This document shows positions 21,209 to 29,504 of a stretch of DNA of 55,837 nt, piece by piece; the stretch's first letter is position 1, and each line of letters begins with the position of its first letter. The notes under the pieces were generated by a model. The model was not told where the DNA came from, did no database searches, and was given only the letters and a program-made list of their open reading frames with translations. Both the position numbers and the translations under genes were made by a program. This DNA is from Candidatus Krumholzibacteriota bacterium (GTDB lineage: Bacteria > Krumholzibacteriota > Krumholzibacteriia > JACNKJ01), in assembly GCA_016933175.1 (NCBI GenBank), contig JAFGBK010000101.1, forward strand, positions 1 to 55,837, read 5' to 3'.

Positions 21209-22393
21209 ATGCGCGCGCGGACTCTCGCATGGGCGGCGGCGCTGCTGGCGGTCCTCGGCGGCTGCGCCCGCCAGGTGGCGCCGCCCGGCGGCCCCGTGGA
21301 CGCGACGCCGGCCATCATCGCGGACGCCTGGCCGCCGGACGGCTCGCTGGACAACGGCCGCCTGGATACGGTGATCCTCACCTTCAGCGAGCGGGTGGAC
21401 CGCGGCAGCGTCATCGCGTCCCTGCGCACGGATCCGCCGCGCCTGCTGCGCAGCGTGCGCTGGGAAGCCGACACCCTGGCCGCCCTGCGCTTCTGGCAGC
21501 CCTTCCCGTCCGACACCACCGTCGCCGTCTTTCTCGCGCCGGGCTGGAAGGACCGCCGCCGGGTGGAGCAGCCCGGCTGGGAGGCCGTGCACTTCGCCAC
21601 GGGGGACAGCCTCCTGCCCGGCTGGCTGGCGGGGACGGTCACCTTCAAGGGCAACCCCTCGCGTTCCATGCACCTGGAGCTCGTCGACCTCGTCGCGGCC
21701 GCGCCGGCCGGCGCGGCCGCCCTCCGAACGGGCGACCTGCGGCGCGTCCTGCGGCCGGACCGCAAGGGGGGCTTCGTCATCCGTCACCTGCCCGCCGACG
21801 GTCGCGCGCTGCGCCTCGTCGCCTGGCAGGACGTGGACGGGGACAGCCTCTACGACGCGGCCGTGGACTTCGCCGACTCCCTGGGCGACACGAACCTGGT
21901 GCTGACTCCGGCGGCGCCCCGCCGCCTGGCCCTGGCCATCGACGTCATCGACCCGGACGAGCCCGGCGAGATCAGGGGCAACGTAGCCTGCCTGGACACG
22001 CTGCCGGGGCTGCTCGTCCTGCGCTTCTTCCCCGACAGCCTGCGTCTGGCGGGCGATTCCCTGCCCGGCCGCGATCCGGCGGACCTGCCCGATTCCCTGC
22101 GGAGGCGCCTGGCGGACCGCCGCGCCCAGTGGCGCCTGATCCTGCCCGCGGGCGGCGACTTCAGCCTGGACGGCGCGCCGCCGGGGCCCTGGTGGCTGCA
22201 CGTCTTCAAGGAGACGGGCGCCGACACGGTCTGGGATCCCGCGGCCGAGCCGGCCTACCTGGAGCCCGGCCCGCGCTGGCTGCCCCCGGGCGGCGTGCTG
22301 GGCCTAGGACGCATCGCCTTCCCCGCGCCGTCGGCGGCGCCGGCCGACAGCGCCGTCGGCGGCGCCGGCCCTGCCGGCGGGGGTGGCCCGTGA
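21209..22393 (+). CDS. Lipoprotein with N-terminal bacterial Ig-like (SbsA/Big_5-type) domain
   Basis: A 394-residue predicted lipoprotein with lipobox LAVLGGC at about 14-20. Residues of about 32-130 have the Big_5/SbsA Ig-like pattern: AWPPDGSLDNGRLDTVILTF, SERVDRGSV, then TTVAVFLAPGW. The rest is beta-rich with PDRKGGFVIRHLPADGRALR, similar to carboxypeptidase-regulatory-like sandwiches. The C-terminus is Ala/Gly/Pro-rich. The ATG follows the argF stop directly, and the stop overlaps the next start (TGATG). It may act with the downstream outer-membrane protein; that is inferred from coupling only. Confidence 0.8.
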   Translation: MRARTLAWAAALLAVLGGCARQVAPPGGPVDATPAIIADAWPPDGSLDNGRLDTVILTFSERVDRGSVIASLRTDPPRLLRSVRWEADTLAALRFWQPFPSDTTVAVFLAPGWKDRRRVEQPGWEAVHFATGDSLLPGWLAGTVTFKGNPSRSMHLELVDLVAAAPAGAAALRTGDLRRVLRPDRKGGFVIRHLPADGRALRLVAWQDVDGDSLYDAAVDFADSLGDTNLVLTPAAPRRLALAIDVIDPDEPGEIRGNVACLDTLPGLLVLRFFPDSLRLAGDSLPGRDPADLPDSLRRRLADRRAQWRLILPAGGDFSLDGAPPGPWWLHVFKETGADTVWDPAAEPAYLEPGPRWLPPGGVLGLGRIAFPAPSAAPADSAVGGAGPAGGGGP

Positions 22394-25248
22394 TGACCGC
22401 CCGGCAGGAAGCTTGCACCGGCGCGGGCATCATGCGGCCGCGTCTCGTGCTTCCCCTCGCCTTCCTGCTGCTCCTCGCCCTGCTGGCCCTGGCGGCCCTG
22501 CCGGCGCGGGCCCAGTACCTCTTCGGCAAGAACAAGGTCCTCTACAACACGCGCGAGTGGCTGGTGAGCCGCGGCGAGCGCGTGGAGCTCTTCTTCTATC
22601 CCGAGGAGCGGCACCTGGCGAGGCTGGCCCTGGCCATGGCCGACTCGGCCGTGATCGAGCTGGAAGGCGTCTTCGGCATCGCCATGAACGAGCCCGTTCC
22701 CATCATCCTCTACGGATCCAAGCTGGAGTTCCGCGAGACCAATGTCCTGCCCTCGCTGATCCCCGAGTCCACGGAGGGCTTCACGGATCTCATCCGCGGG
22801 CGCGTGGTGGTGCCGTCCACGGGCAGCCTGAGCATGCTGCGCCACGTGCTGCGCCACGAGCTGGTCCACGCCGTCATGCTGCACAAGCTGGCCATGGTGA
22901 TGGGCGAGCGGCGGCAGTACAGCTACCAGCACCCGCCCCTGTGGTTCGTGGAGGGCCTGGCGGAGTTCTACAGCGTGGGCGCGCCCGACGCCGAGGGCGA
23001 GATGCTCCTGCGCGAGGGCATCCTCGAGAACCGCCTGCCGCCGCTGACGGAGATGTGGAGCATCCGCGGCACCTACCTCATGTACAAGATGGGCCAGTCC
23101 CTGGTGGCCTTCCTGGACCGCAACTACAGCACCGAGGCCGTGCGGGGGATCCTCGCGAGCTGGTGGCGCAGTGACGACTTCGGGAAGAACCTCCAGCTCA
23201 ACCTGGGCATGGACCTGCCCGAGCTGGACCGCCGCTGGCGCAGCGCCATGCGACGCCGCTATTACCCGACGGTGAGCGTGCGCGCGCCGGCGCAGGAGCG
23301 TGGCCGCGAGATCTTCGAATCCCCCGGCTTCCAGGCCGGTCCGGCGGCGGTCAGCGACTCCAGCTTCGTCTACCTGGAGACGAAGAGCGGCTGGGTGGAC
23401 CTGTCGGTGGCCGACCTGCCCCGCGATCCGCGGCGGCACGCGCACGGGCGGGCCGTTGTGCACGGCGGACGCGGACCCGGCGTGGAATACATCCCCTTCT
23501 TCCGCAGCCGCCCCGCGGCGCGGGACGGCTGGGCCGTGCTGACCAGCCCCAGCGGTCCGCGCGACGCGCTCCTCTTCGTGGACCTGGCCGCGGGCGAGGT
23601 GATCCGGCGCTTCAGCGCGGATTCCCTGGTGCAGGTGGAGTCCCCGTCGCTGGGGCCGGGCGGCCGCGTGCTCTTCAGCGGCATCACACCCGACGGGCGC
23701 CGCGACCTCTACCTGCTCGCGGGCGACTGGCGCCGCGAGGATCCCGCCTGGCGTCTGACCCGCCTCACGGACGACGACTGCGACGACCGCGAGCCGAGCT
23801 GGCACCCCTCGGGGGAGCGCTTCGTCTTCAGCTCCGACCGCGGCCACGATTACGCCAGCCCGCACCGCAACCTGTTCGAGATGGACCTGGCGACGGGCGC
23901 CCTCAGGCGCCTCACGCGCGGCGAATGGACGGACCGGCAGCCCGCCTGGCATCTCGACGGGAAGCGCTACCTCTACGTGTCGGACCGCCGCGGGGCCTGG
24001 GACGTCTACCTGGCCGAGGGCGCCGCGCACCGGCGGCAGACGGCCAGCTACGGCGGCGTCCAGGACCCGGCCTGGATCGGCGAGGACTTCCTGGCCTCGG
24101 TCTACCGGCGGGGGACGTACCGGATCTACCACTTCGCGCTGCGGCCCGACGGCGACGCCACGGTGCAGAAGCCCGAGCCCGACGGCAGCGCGCGGGCGGC
24201 GGCCTACGCGCTGCCGGCGGCCGAGCTGCCGCGCCCCATTCCCTACACGCGGCGCTGGGGCCTGGACTTCGTGCAATCGGGCATGGCCTACGATCCCGAG
24301 TTCGGCAGCGCCGCGGGCGGCATGGTGGGCTTCACGGATCTGCTGGGCAACCACCAGGTGCTGGTGGCCGCCTCCAACACGGCCCAGTCCTCGGACGACT
24401 TCTTCAAGCGCATGAACGTCGGGTTGAGCTACAACAACCTCAGCCGGCGCTGGAACTGGAGCGTGACCGTCTTCCACCTGGCCAGCGACTACGATCCCAA
24501 CTGGGAGCTCTACCGCCACGAGCGGCGCATCGGCGGCCTGGTGGGACTGCGCTATCCCTTCAACCTCTTCCAGCGGCTCGAGCTGAGCCTGACCGTGCGG
24601 GCCGTCCTCCAGGACGAGGACTTCGAGCTGTCCCTGCGCCGGCCCGACGCCACCCTGGCCTCGTTCTACGCGGCCCTGGTGCACGACACGGTGCTCTGGG
24701 GCTACGGCGGCCCCTTCGACGGCGAGCGCGTGAACCTGACCCTGGGCTGGACCGAGGACTTCGGCGAGAAGGAGTACGGCTACGCCATCGCGCGCCTGGA
24801 CGCGCGCAAGTACTGGCGCCTGTCGCGGCTGTCGGTCTTCGCGGCGCGCCTGGTGGGGCACTACTCCTTCGGCGAGGATCCGCGCTTCTACCACCTGGGC
24901 GGGCCGCTGGAGCTGCGCGGCTGGCCCTACCGCTACTTCCACTCGCGGGGCGTGCTGCTGTCCAACAGCGAGGTGCGCTTCCCGGTGCTGCACGGCCTGC
25001 GCTTCTACTCGCCCTTCGGCAACCTGGACCTTCCCGCCATCCGCGGCAGCCTCTACTTCGACGCCGCGCACCTCTTCTACCATCCCTACAGCCGGCCCGA
25101 GGGCCGCTGGGCGGGGGGCTTCGGCGCCGGCCTGGAGCTGGGCTTCGGGCCGCCGATCGTCATCCGCTGGAACATGACCCGCCGCACCGATTTCGAGAGC
25201 ATCAGCCGCGACACGGAGCACCAGGTCTTCCTGGGCTGGAACTTCTAG
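22393..25248 (+). CDS. Metallopeptidase-like / TolB-type propeller / outer-membrane barrel fusion
   Basis: A 951-residue envelope protein. A signal peptide (MRPRLVLPLAFLLLLALLAL..., cleavage near ARAQ) is followed by a gluzincin-type peptidase domain with HELVH in LRHELVHAVMLHKLAM and the downstream Glu in WFVEGLAEFYS. Residues of about 320-640 contain PD40/TolB-like blades such as REPSWHPSGERFVFSSDRG and RQPAWHLDGKRYLYVSDRRG. The last 330 residues look like an Omp85/BamA-type barrel: LGGPLELRGWPYRYF, then LLSNSEVRFPVLHGLRFY and a final aromatic FLGWNF. ATG 22393 overlaps the previous stop; ATG 22432, directly at the signal peptide, is an alternative start. Proteolytic activity at the outer membrane is inferred. 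Confidence 0.85.
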   Translation: MTARQEACTGAGIMRPRLVLPLAFLLLLALLALAALPARAQYLFGKNKVLYNTREWLVSRGERVELFFYPEERHLARLALAMADSAVIELEGVFGIAMNEPVPIILYGSKLEFRETNVLPSLIPESTEGFTDLIRGRVVVPSTGSLSMLRHVLRHELVHAVMLHKLAMVMGERRQYSYQHPPLWFVEGLAEFYSVGAPDAEGEMLLREGILENRLPPLTEMWSIRGTYLMYKMGQSLVAFLDRNYSTEAVRGILASWWRSDDFGKNLQLNLGMDLPELDRRWRSAMRRRYYPTVSVRAPAQERGREIFESPGFQAGPAAVSDSSFVYLETKSGWVDLSVADLPRDPRRHAHGRAVVHGGRGPGVEYIPFFRSRPAARDGWAVLTSPSGPRDALLFVDLAAGEVIRRFSADSLVQVESPSLGPGGRVLFSGITPDGRRDLYLLAGDWRREDPAWRLTRLTDDDCDDREPSWHPSGERFVFSSDRGHDYASPHRNLFEMDLATGALRRLTRGEWTDRQPAWHLDGKRYLYVSDRRGAWDVYLAEGAAHRRQTASYGGVQDPAWIGEDFLASVYRRGTYRIYHFALRPDGDATVQKPEPDGSARAAAYALPAAELPRPIPYTRRWGLDFVQSGMAYDPEFGSAAGGMVGFTDLLGNHQVLVAASNTAQSSDDFFKRMNVGLSYNNLSRRWNWSVTVFHLASDYDPNWELYRHERRIGGLVGLRYPFNLFQRLELSLTVRAVLQDEDFELSLRRPDATLASFYAALVHDTVLWGYGGPFDGERVNLTLGWTEDFGEKEYGYAIARLDARKYWRLSRLSVFAARLVGHYSFGEDPRFYHLGGPLELRGWPYRYFHSRGVLLSNSEVRFPVLHGLRFYSPFGNLDLPAIRGSLYFDAAHLFYHPYSRPEGRWAGGFGAGLELGFGPPIVIRWNMTRRTDFESISRDTEHQVFLGWNF

Positions 25249-25307
25249 GCCGGTGGTCCGCCGGAGATCGCCACCGATGTGGGGGGAGGCGGCGCCCAGA
25301 ACGCAGG

Positions 25308-25333
25308 CGCCCTCCCCGGCGATGGGGAGGGCG
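25308..25333. terminator. Bidirectional terminator-like hairpin
   Basis: CGCCCTCCCC (25308-25317) pairs perfectly with GGGGAGGGCG (25324-25333) across a 6-nt loop in the convergent gap between the barrel protein gene (+) and rpsT (-). Neither side has a strong T-tract. Confidence 0.5.
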
Positions 25334-25363
25334 GTGGGGAAACCGGAGCCTGGGGGGCGCGCG

Positions 25364-25621
25364 CTACGAGGAGAGGCCGTTCACGCGGGCCTGGAGACGG
25401 CTCTTGAGGCGGCTGGCCTGGTTGCGCTTGATGATGCGCTTCTTGGCCAGGCGGTCCAGCATGGAGGCCATGCCGGGCAGCTGGGCCGCCGCCTCCTCGG
25501 CGCTGGTCAGGCCGCGGAACTGCTTGATCCTGCTGCGCAGGGCGCTCTTGTAGGCCCGGTTGTAGGCGCGGGCCTCCACGCTGGTCTTCAGGCGCTTCTT
25601 GCAGCTCTTGTGATGAGGCAT
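25364..25621 (-). CDS. rpsT: 30S ribosomal protein S20
   Basis: Primary 16S rRNA-binding protein of the small subunit. The 85 residues are highly basic and start MPHHKSCKKRLKTSVEARAY, with the family pattern KSALRSRIKQFR and KKRIIKRNQASRLKSRL. ATG 25621 is preferred to an upstream ATG at 25666 because it gives the normal S20 N-terminus and has GGAAGGGA upstream. It is monocistronic and divergent from uvrC, with a near-consensus promoter. Confidence 0.93.
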   Translation of the reverse strand: MPHHKSCKKRLKTSVEARAYNRAYKSALRSRIKQFRGLTSAEEAAAQLPGMASMLDRLAKKRIIKRNQASRLKSRLQARVNGLSS

Positions 25622-25656
25622 GCCGATCCCTTCCACTGCTGGCGTACAGGCCGTGC

Positions 25657-25685
25657 AATCTAGCAAGGCGCCAGGGGCCTGTCAA
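25657..25685 (-). promoter_or_regulatory. rpsT promoter
   Basis: On the minus strand, TTGACA (25685-25680), exactly 17 bp, TAGATT (25662-25657). The predicted leader is about 30 nt. Its hexamers and spacer length are identical to those of the tRNA-Gly promoter in this window. Confidence 0.75.
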
Positions 25686-25700
25686 GGGGGAAACCCCTTG
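25683..25700. repeat. Palindrome joining the divergent rpsT and uvrC -35 boxes
   Basis: CAAGGGG-GAAA-CCCCTTG: two perfect 7-bp arms around 4 bp. The outer ends are parts of the -35 boxes of rpsT (TTGACA, minus) and uvrC (TTGTCG, plus). Possible shared operator. Confidence 0.6.
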
Positions 25701-25726
25701 TCGCACGGCGGTTTCCGGGCTACCTT
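25698..25726 (+). promoter_or_regulatory. uvrC promoter, probably giving a leaderless mRNA
   Basis: TTGTCG at 25698-25703, 17 bp, TACCTT at 25721-25726. The GTG start of uvrC at 25733 lies 6 bp after the -10, the same geometry as at xerC, and there is no SD. Confidence 0.5.
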
Positions 25727-25732
25727 CGCGCC

Positions 25733-27667
25733 GTGGCGCCTCCCGAGAGCATCCTGGCCAAGCTGCGTCGCCTGCCCACCCAGCCCGGCGTCTACCTCTT
25801 CAAGGACGAGCGGGGGAAGGTCATCTACGTGGGCAAGGCCCAGAACCTCTCCGCCCGCGTCCGCAGCTACTTCCAGGAGAGCCGCGCCCGCGATCCCAAG
25901 ACGGATCTGCTCGTGCGCCGGGTGGCCGACCTGGACTACGTCGTACTGGGCAGCCCCGTCGAGGCCCTCATCGCCGAGAACAACTTCATCAAGGAGTACA
26001 GCCCGCGCTACAACGTCCGCCTCAAGGACGACAAGACCTTCCCCTACGTGCGCATCACCGTGGAGGAGGATCTGCCCCGCGTCTTCCTCACCCGCCGCAT
26101 GGAGGGGGAGGAGAGCCTCTACCTCGGGCCCTACACGGACGTGGGCGCCATCCGCCAGACGCTGCGCGTGCTGAAGACTCTGTTCCCCGTTCGCGAGTGC
26201 CCCGGCGACCTGCCCTGGAACGGCCTCGAGCGCGAGTGCCTCTACTACCACATCGGCCGCTGCCGCGCCCCCTGCACGGGTCGCCAGAGCGCCGCGGACT
26301 ACCGCGCGGGCATCGACAAGCTGCGCCTCTACCTGACGGGCAAGGGCACTCGGCTCAAGGCCCTCCTCGAGGGGGAGATGGCCCGGGCCGCGGCCGCGGA
26401 GCGCTACGAGCAGGCCGCCGCCCTGCGCGACCAGATCCTCGCCCTCGACCGGCTCGGCGCGCGACAGCGCACCCAGACCTACGGCGAGGGGGATCGCGAC
26501 GCCGTGGCCCTGGCGCGAGACCGCGACGACGCCTGCGGCGTGGTCATGCGCCTGCGCGAAGGACGCCTCCTGGCCAGCGAGACCTTCCACTTCCGCGGCG
26601 ACGAGGGCACGAGCGACGCCGCCACCTTCCGCGCCTTCTTCCAGCAGTACTACGCCCGCGCGCCCTCGCCACCGCCGGAGATCCTGGTGCCCTTCGATCT
26701 GGACGAGCGCGACCTGCTCGAGGAGTGGCTGACCCGGGAGCGCGGCGGCAAGGTGGTCATCCGTCGCCCGCAGCGCGGGCTGGGCCGCGAGGTGCTGGCC
26801 CTGGCCCGGGACAACGCGCGCACCAAGCTGGACGAGGCCCTCGCCACGGGGGGCTCCAAGGCCGGCCGCGTGCCGCCGGAGGTCTTCGAGCTGCGCGAGG
26901 CCCTCGGCATGAGTGCGCTGCCGCGGCGCATCGAGGGCATCGACGTCTCCAACACGGGCGATTGCGAGGTGGTGGCCTCGCTGGTCGTCTTCCGGGACGG
27001 CGCGCCGCACAAGAGCGGCTACCGCAAGTACCGCATCCGGGACGTGGCCGGGCAGGACGACCTGGCCTCCGTGGCCGAGGTGGTGCGGCGCCGCTTCCGC
27101 CGCCTGGCCGAGGAGGGCCGACCGCGTCCCGACCTGCTGCTCATCGACGGCGGGCCGGGGCAGCTCGCCGCCGCCGCAGGCGCCCTGGCCGCGGCGGGGG
27201 CCGCGGCGCAGGCCCTCATCTCCCTGGCCAAGCGCGAGGAGACGGTCTTCCGCGCCGACAGGCCCGGCGAGCCCCTGCTGCTGCCCCTCAATTCGGGCGC
27301 CCTCAAGCTGCTCCAGCGCGTGCGGGACGAGGCCCACCGCTTCGCCCGCGCCTTCCACCGCCAGCGGCGGGGCAGGGCCAGCGTGGCCTCGGCCCTGGAC
27401 GGCGTGCCCGGCCTGGGCGAGGCGCGCCGCCGCCTGCTGCTGAGCCAGTTCGGCAGCGTCCGGGCCATCGCCGCGGCCGGGCTGCCCGAGCTGACGGCCC
27501 TGCCGGGCATCGGCCCCAGGCTCGCCCGCGCCGTACAGGCCCATCTGCGGGGCGACGGCGCGCCGGGCGGCGTCCCGCGGGAGGCGGGGAGCGCCGCGCG
27601 CGAGGGGCGCGAGGTCGAGGGGGAAGAGGGCGGCCGCGGCGGAACGACGCCGGAGCTCGCGCCGTGA
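25733..27667 (+). CDS. uvrC: Excinuclease ABC subunit C
   Basis: Dual-incision nuclease of nucleotide excision repair, acting with UvrA and UvrB. The 644 residues contain the GIY-YIG domain (GVYLF and IYVGKA at about 19-36), a Cys cluster in ERECLYYHIGRCRAPC that may bind Fe-S, the UVR helix-turn ERYEQAAALRDQI, the RNase H-like nuclease (IEGIDVSNTGDCEVVASLVV and LLLIDGGPGQL) and C-terminal helix-hairpin-helix repeats (LDGVPGLGEARRRLLL, LPGIGPRLA). An acidic/Gly-rich tail follows. GTG at 25733 is the only start that keeps the GIY domain complete. The stop overlaps xerD by GTGA. Confidence 0.96.
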   Translation: MAPPESILAKLRRLPTQPGVYLFKDERGKVIYVGKAQNLSARVRSYFQESRARDPKTDLLVRRVADLDYVVLGSPVEALIAENNFIKEYSPRYNVRLKDDKTFPYVRITVEEDLPRVFLTRRMEGEESLYLGPYTDVGAIRQTLRVLKTLFPVRECPGDLPWNGLERECLYYHIGRCRAPCTGRQSAADYRAGIDKLRLYLTGKGTRLKALLEGEMARAAAAERYEQAAALRDQILALDRLGARQRTQTYGEGDRDAVALARDRDDACGVVMRLREGRLLASETFHFRGDEGTSDAATFRAFFQQYYARAPSPPPEILVPFDLDERDLLEEWLTRERGGKVVIRRPQRGLGREVLALARDNARTKLDEALATGGSKAGRVPPEVFELREALGMSALPRRIEGIDVSNTGDCEVVASLVVFRDGAPHKSGYRKYRIRDVAGQDDLASVAEVVRRRFRRLAEEGRPRPDLLLIDGGPGQLAAAAGALAAAGAAAQALISLAKREETVFRADRPGEPLLLPLNSGALKLLQRVRDEAHRFARAFHRQRRGRASVASALDGVPGLGEARRRLLLSQFGSVRAIAAAGLPELTALPGIGPRLARAVQAHLRGDGAPGGVPREAGSAAREGREVEGEEGGRGGTTPELAP

Positions 27668-28572
27668 CCGCGGCCTGGCGGGCGGCCCTGGACGACTGGC
27701 TGGACCAGCTCCTGGTCGAGCGCAGCCTCAGCGCCAACACGCTGGAGGCCTACCGCCGCGACGTGGAGCGCCTGGCGGCGCGCATGGAGGATCCGGTCCG
27801 CGCCACGGAGCGCGTCCTGCGCGACGCCCTGCGCGAGGCCGAGCTGGCCGGCCTCGGCCCGCGCAGCCGCGCCCGCCTGCTCAGCGCCTGGCGCAGCTTC
27901 TTCCGCCACCTCCAGGCCGAGGGGTGCCTGGAGCACAGCCCGGCCGAGCTCCTGGACGGGCCGCGCCTGCCCAAGTCCCTGCCCGACGTGCTGCCCGTGG
28001 AGAAGGTGGAGGCCCTCATCGCCGCCGCCGGCGGGACGAAGCACCCCCTTCGCGACCGGGCCATGGTGGAGCTTGCTTACGGCTCGGGCCTGCGCGCCAG
28101 CGAGTTGACGGGCCTGCCCCTGGCCGACCTCTACCTGGAGGAGTCCCTGGTGCGCGTCGTCGGCAAGGGGCGCAAGGAGCGCTGGGTGCCCGTGGGCCGG
28201 CAGGCCGCGCAGTCCCTGGAGGTCTACCTAGCCCTGGAGCGCCCGGCGCTGGCGCGGGTGGCGAGCCCGCCCGCGATCTTCCTCAACTACCGCGGCGGCG
28301 CCCTGAGCCGCGTGGGCTGGTGGAAGCTGCTCCAGCGCCTGGCCGCCGCGGCGGGCCTGGCCGGGGCTGTCAAGCCCCACAGCCTGCGCCACAGTTTCGC
28401 CACCCACCTTCTGGAAGGGGGCGCCGACCTGCGGGCCGTCCAGGAGATGCTGGGGCACGCGTCCATCAACACGACGCAGATCTACACCCAGGTGGATCGC
28501 CTCTATCTCAAGGAGGTCCACCGCAGCTTCCATCCTCGCGGCCGCGCGGCGGGGGAGGGCGCCGGCGCCTGA
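27664..28572 (+). CDS. xerD: Tyrosine recombinase XerD
   Basis: Second Xer recombinase, partner of XerC in chromosome dimer resolution. The 302 residues include the core-binding domain (LLVERSLSANTLEAYRRDVE), catalytic Arg144 in GSGLRASELTGL, Lys in GKGRKERWVPVG, HSLRHSFATHLLEGG, LGHASINTTQIYTQV with the nucleophile Tyr. The ASINTTQIYTQV ending and VPVGRQA are typical of XerD. GTG start overlaps the uvrC stop by 4 bp (GTGA), so the two are co-transcribed. The active site is complete. Confidence 0.9.
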   Translation: MTAAWRAALDDWLDQLLVERSLSANTLEAYRRDVERLAARMEDPVRATERVLRDALREAELAGLGPRSRARLLSAWRSFFRHLQAEGCLEHSPAELLDGPRLPKSLPDVLPVEKVEALIAAAGGTKHPLRDRAMVELAYGSGLRASELTGLPLADLYLEESLVRVVGKGRKERWVPVGRQAAQSLEVYLALERPALARVASPPAIFLNYRGGALSRVGWWKLLQRLAAAAGLAGAVKPHSLRHSFATHLLEGGADLRAVQEMLGHASINTTQIYTQVDRLYLKEVHRSFHPRGRAAGEGAGA

Positions 28573-28650
28573 GCCGACGGGCCTCGCGGCGGAGATGCGG
28601 CCGCGCGCGGCGGAGCGGAAGCGTAAGACGCGGCTGACCCCAGCATTTCG

Positions 28651-28679
28651 TTGACAGGATACGAGCCCTTTGCTTACCT
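28651..28679 (+). promoter_or_regulatory. scpA-scpB-rluB promoter
   Basis: A perfect TTGACA at 28651-28656, 17 bp, then TTACCT at 28674-28679 preceded by TGC (or TACCTG with 18 bp). The leader would be about 40 nt. It lies in the 152-bp gap after xerD. Confidence 0.55.
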
Positions 28680-28724
28680 GCAGGTGCCTGGAACGCGGCC
28701 GCGGGGCCGCAGCGAGGGAAAGCT

Positions 28725-29489
28725 ATGAGCTACACCGTCCGCCTGGACCTCTTCGAGGGGCCCCTCGACCTTCTCCTGTACCTGATCCGCAAGGAGGAGA
28801 TCGAGATCACGGACATTCCCATCGCCCGCATCACCGACCAGTACCTCTCCCACCTGAAGACCCTCCAGGCCCTGGAGCTGGACGGAGCAGGCGAGTACGT
28901 GCTCATGGCGGCCACCCTCCTGCGCATCAAGAGCCGCATGCTCCTGCCCCGCCACGACGAGGAGGACGAGGAGGACCCGCGCCGGGATCTCGTCCGCCAG
29001 CTCCAGGAGTACCGGAAGTTCAAGGAGCTGGCCGAGCGCTTCGACACCCTGGCCCGCGAGCGCGAGAAGCGCCACGAGTTCGTCCCCGCCATGCGCCTGG
29101 ATGCCCTGCGCAGCCGCGACGAGGTCTTCGATGTGGGCTTCCCCGAGCTCCTGGGGGCCCTGCGCGAGGTCATGGGGTTGGTGGCCGAGCGGGAAGCCCG
29201 CCACCGGGTGGAACTGGAGACAGTGACGCTCGAGGAAAAGCTCGAGGTGATCCGCGCAAGGCTCATCAGGGAAAGCCGTTTCCTGTTTCGCGACTTCTTC
29301 GCCGAGGCGCCCTCGCGCCTGCACCTGGTGGTCACCTTCATGGCCCTGCTGGAGATGATGAAGGAGGGCGAAGTGCGGGTCCGCCAGGAAGGCGCCTTCG
29401 CGGAGATATGGATCGAGGCGGCCGCCGCCGGGGTGGATGGGTTCCCCGGCAGTCAGGCCGCGCCGCTGGCGCAGGCCGCCAGCGCCTGA
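28725..29489 (+). CDS. scpA: Segregation and condensation protein A
   Basis: Kleisin subunit of the bacterial SMC condensin. The 254 residues begin with the hallmark YTVRLDLFEGPLDLLLYLIRKEEIEI and continue with ITDQYLSHLKTLQALELDGAGEYVLMAATLLRIKSRMLLP (N-terminal helical bundle contacting Smc). The C-terminal winged helix includes FLFRDFFAEAPSRLHLVVTFMALLEMMK. Start ATG 28725 with GAGGGAAAG as SD. It is followed by scpB after 15 bp, the usual arrangement. smc itself is not in the window. Confidence 0.95.
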   Translation: MSYTVRLDLFEGPLDLLLYLIRKEEIEITDIPIARITDQYLSHLKTLQALELDGAGEYVLMAATLLRIKSRMLLPRHDEEDEEDPRRDLVRQLQEYRKFKELAERFDTLAREREKRHEFVPAMRLDALRSRDEVFDVGFPELLGALREVMGLVAEREARHRVELETVTLEEKLEVIRARLIRESRFLFRDFFAEAPSRLHLVVTFMALLEMMKEGEVRVRQEGAFAEIWIEAAAAGVDGFPGSQAAPLAQAASA

Positions 29490-29504
29490 CCAAAGGGTGA
29501 GAGA

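Noticed and set aside
21229-22392. Upstream 388-residue extension of the barrel protein frame
   Set aside because: Arg/Pro/Gly-rich translation of the lipoprotein gene in another frame; a signal peptide appears only after 22393.
19356-28572. XerC and XerD as phage or integron integrases
   Set aside because: Both sit among housekeeping genes with no attachment site, tRNA target or phage genes nearby; motifs fit chromosomal Xer proteins.
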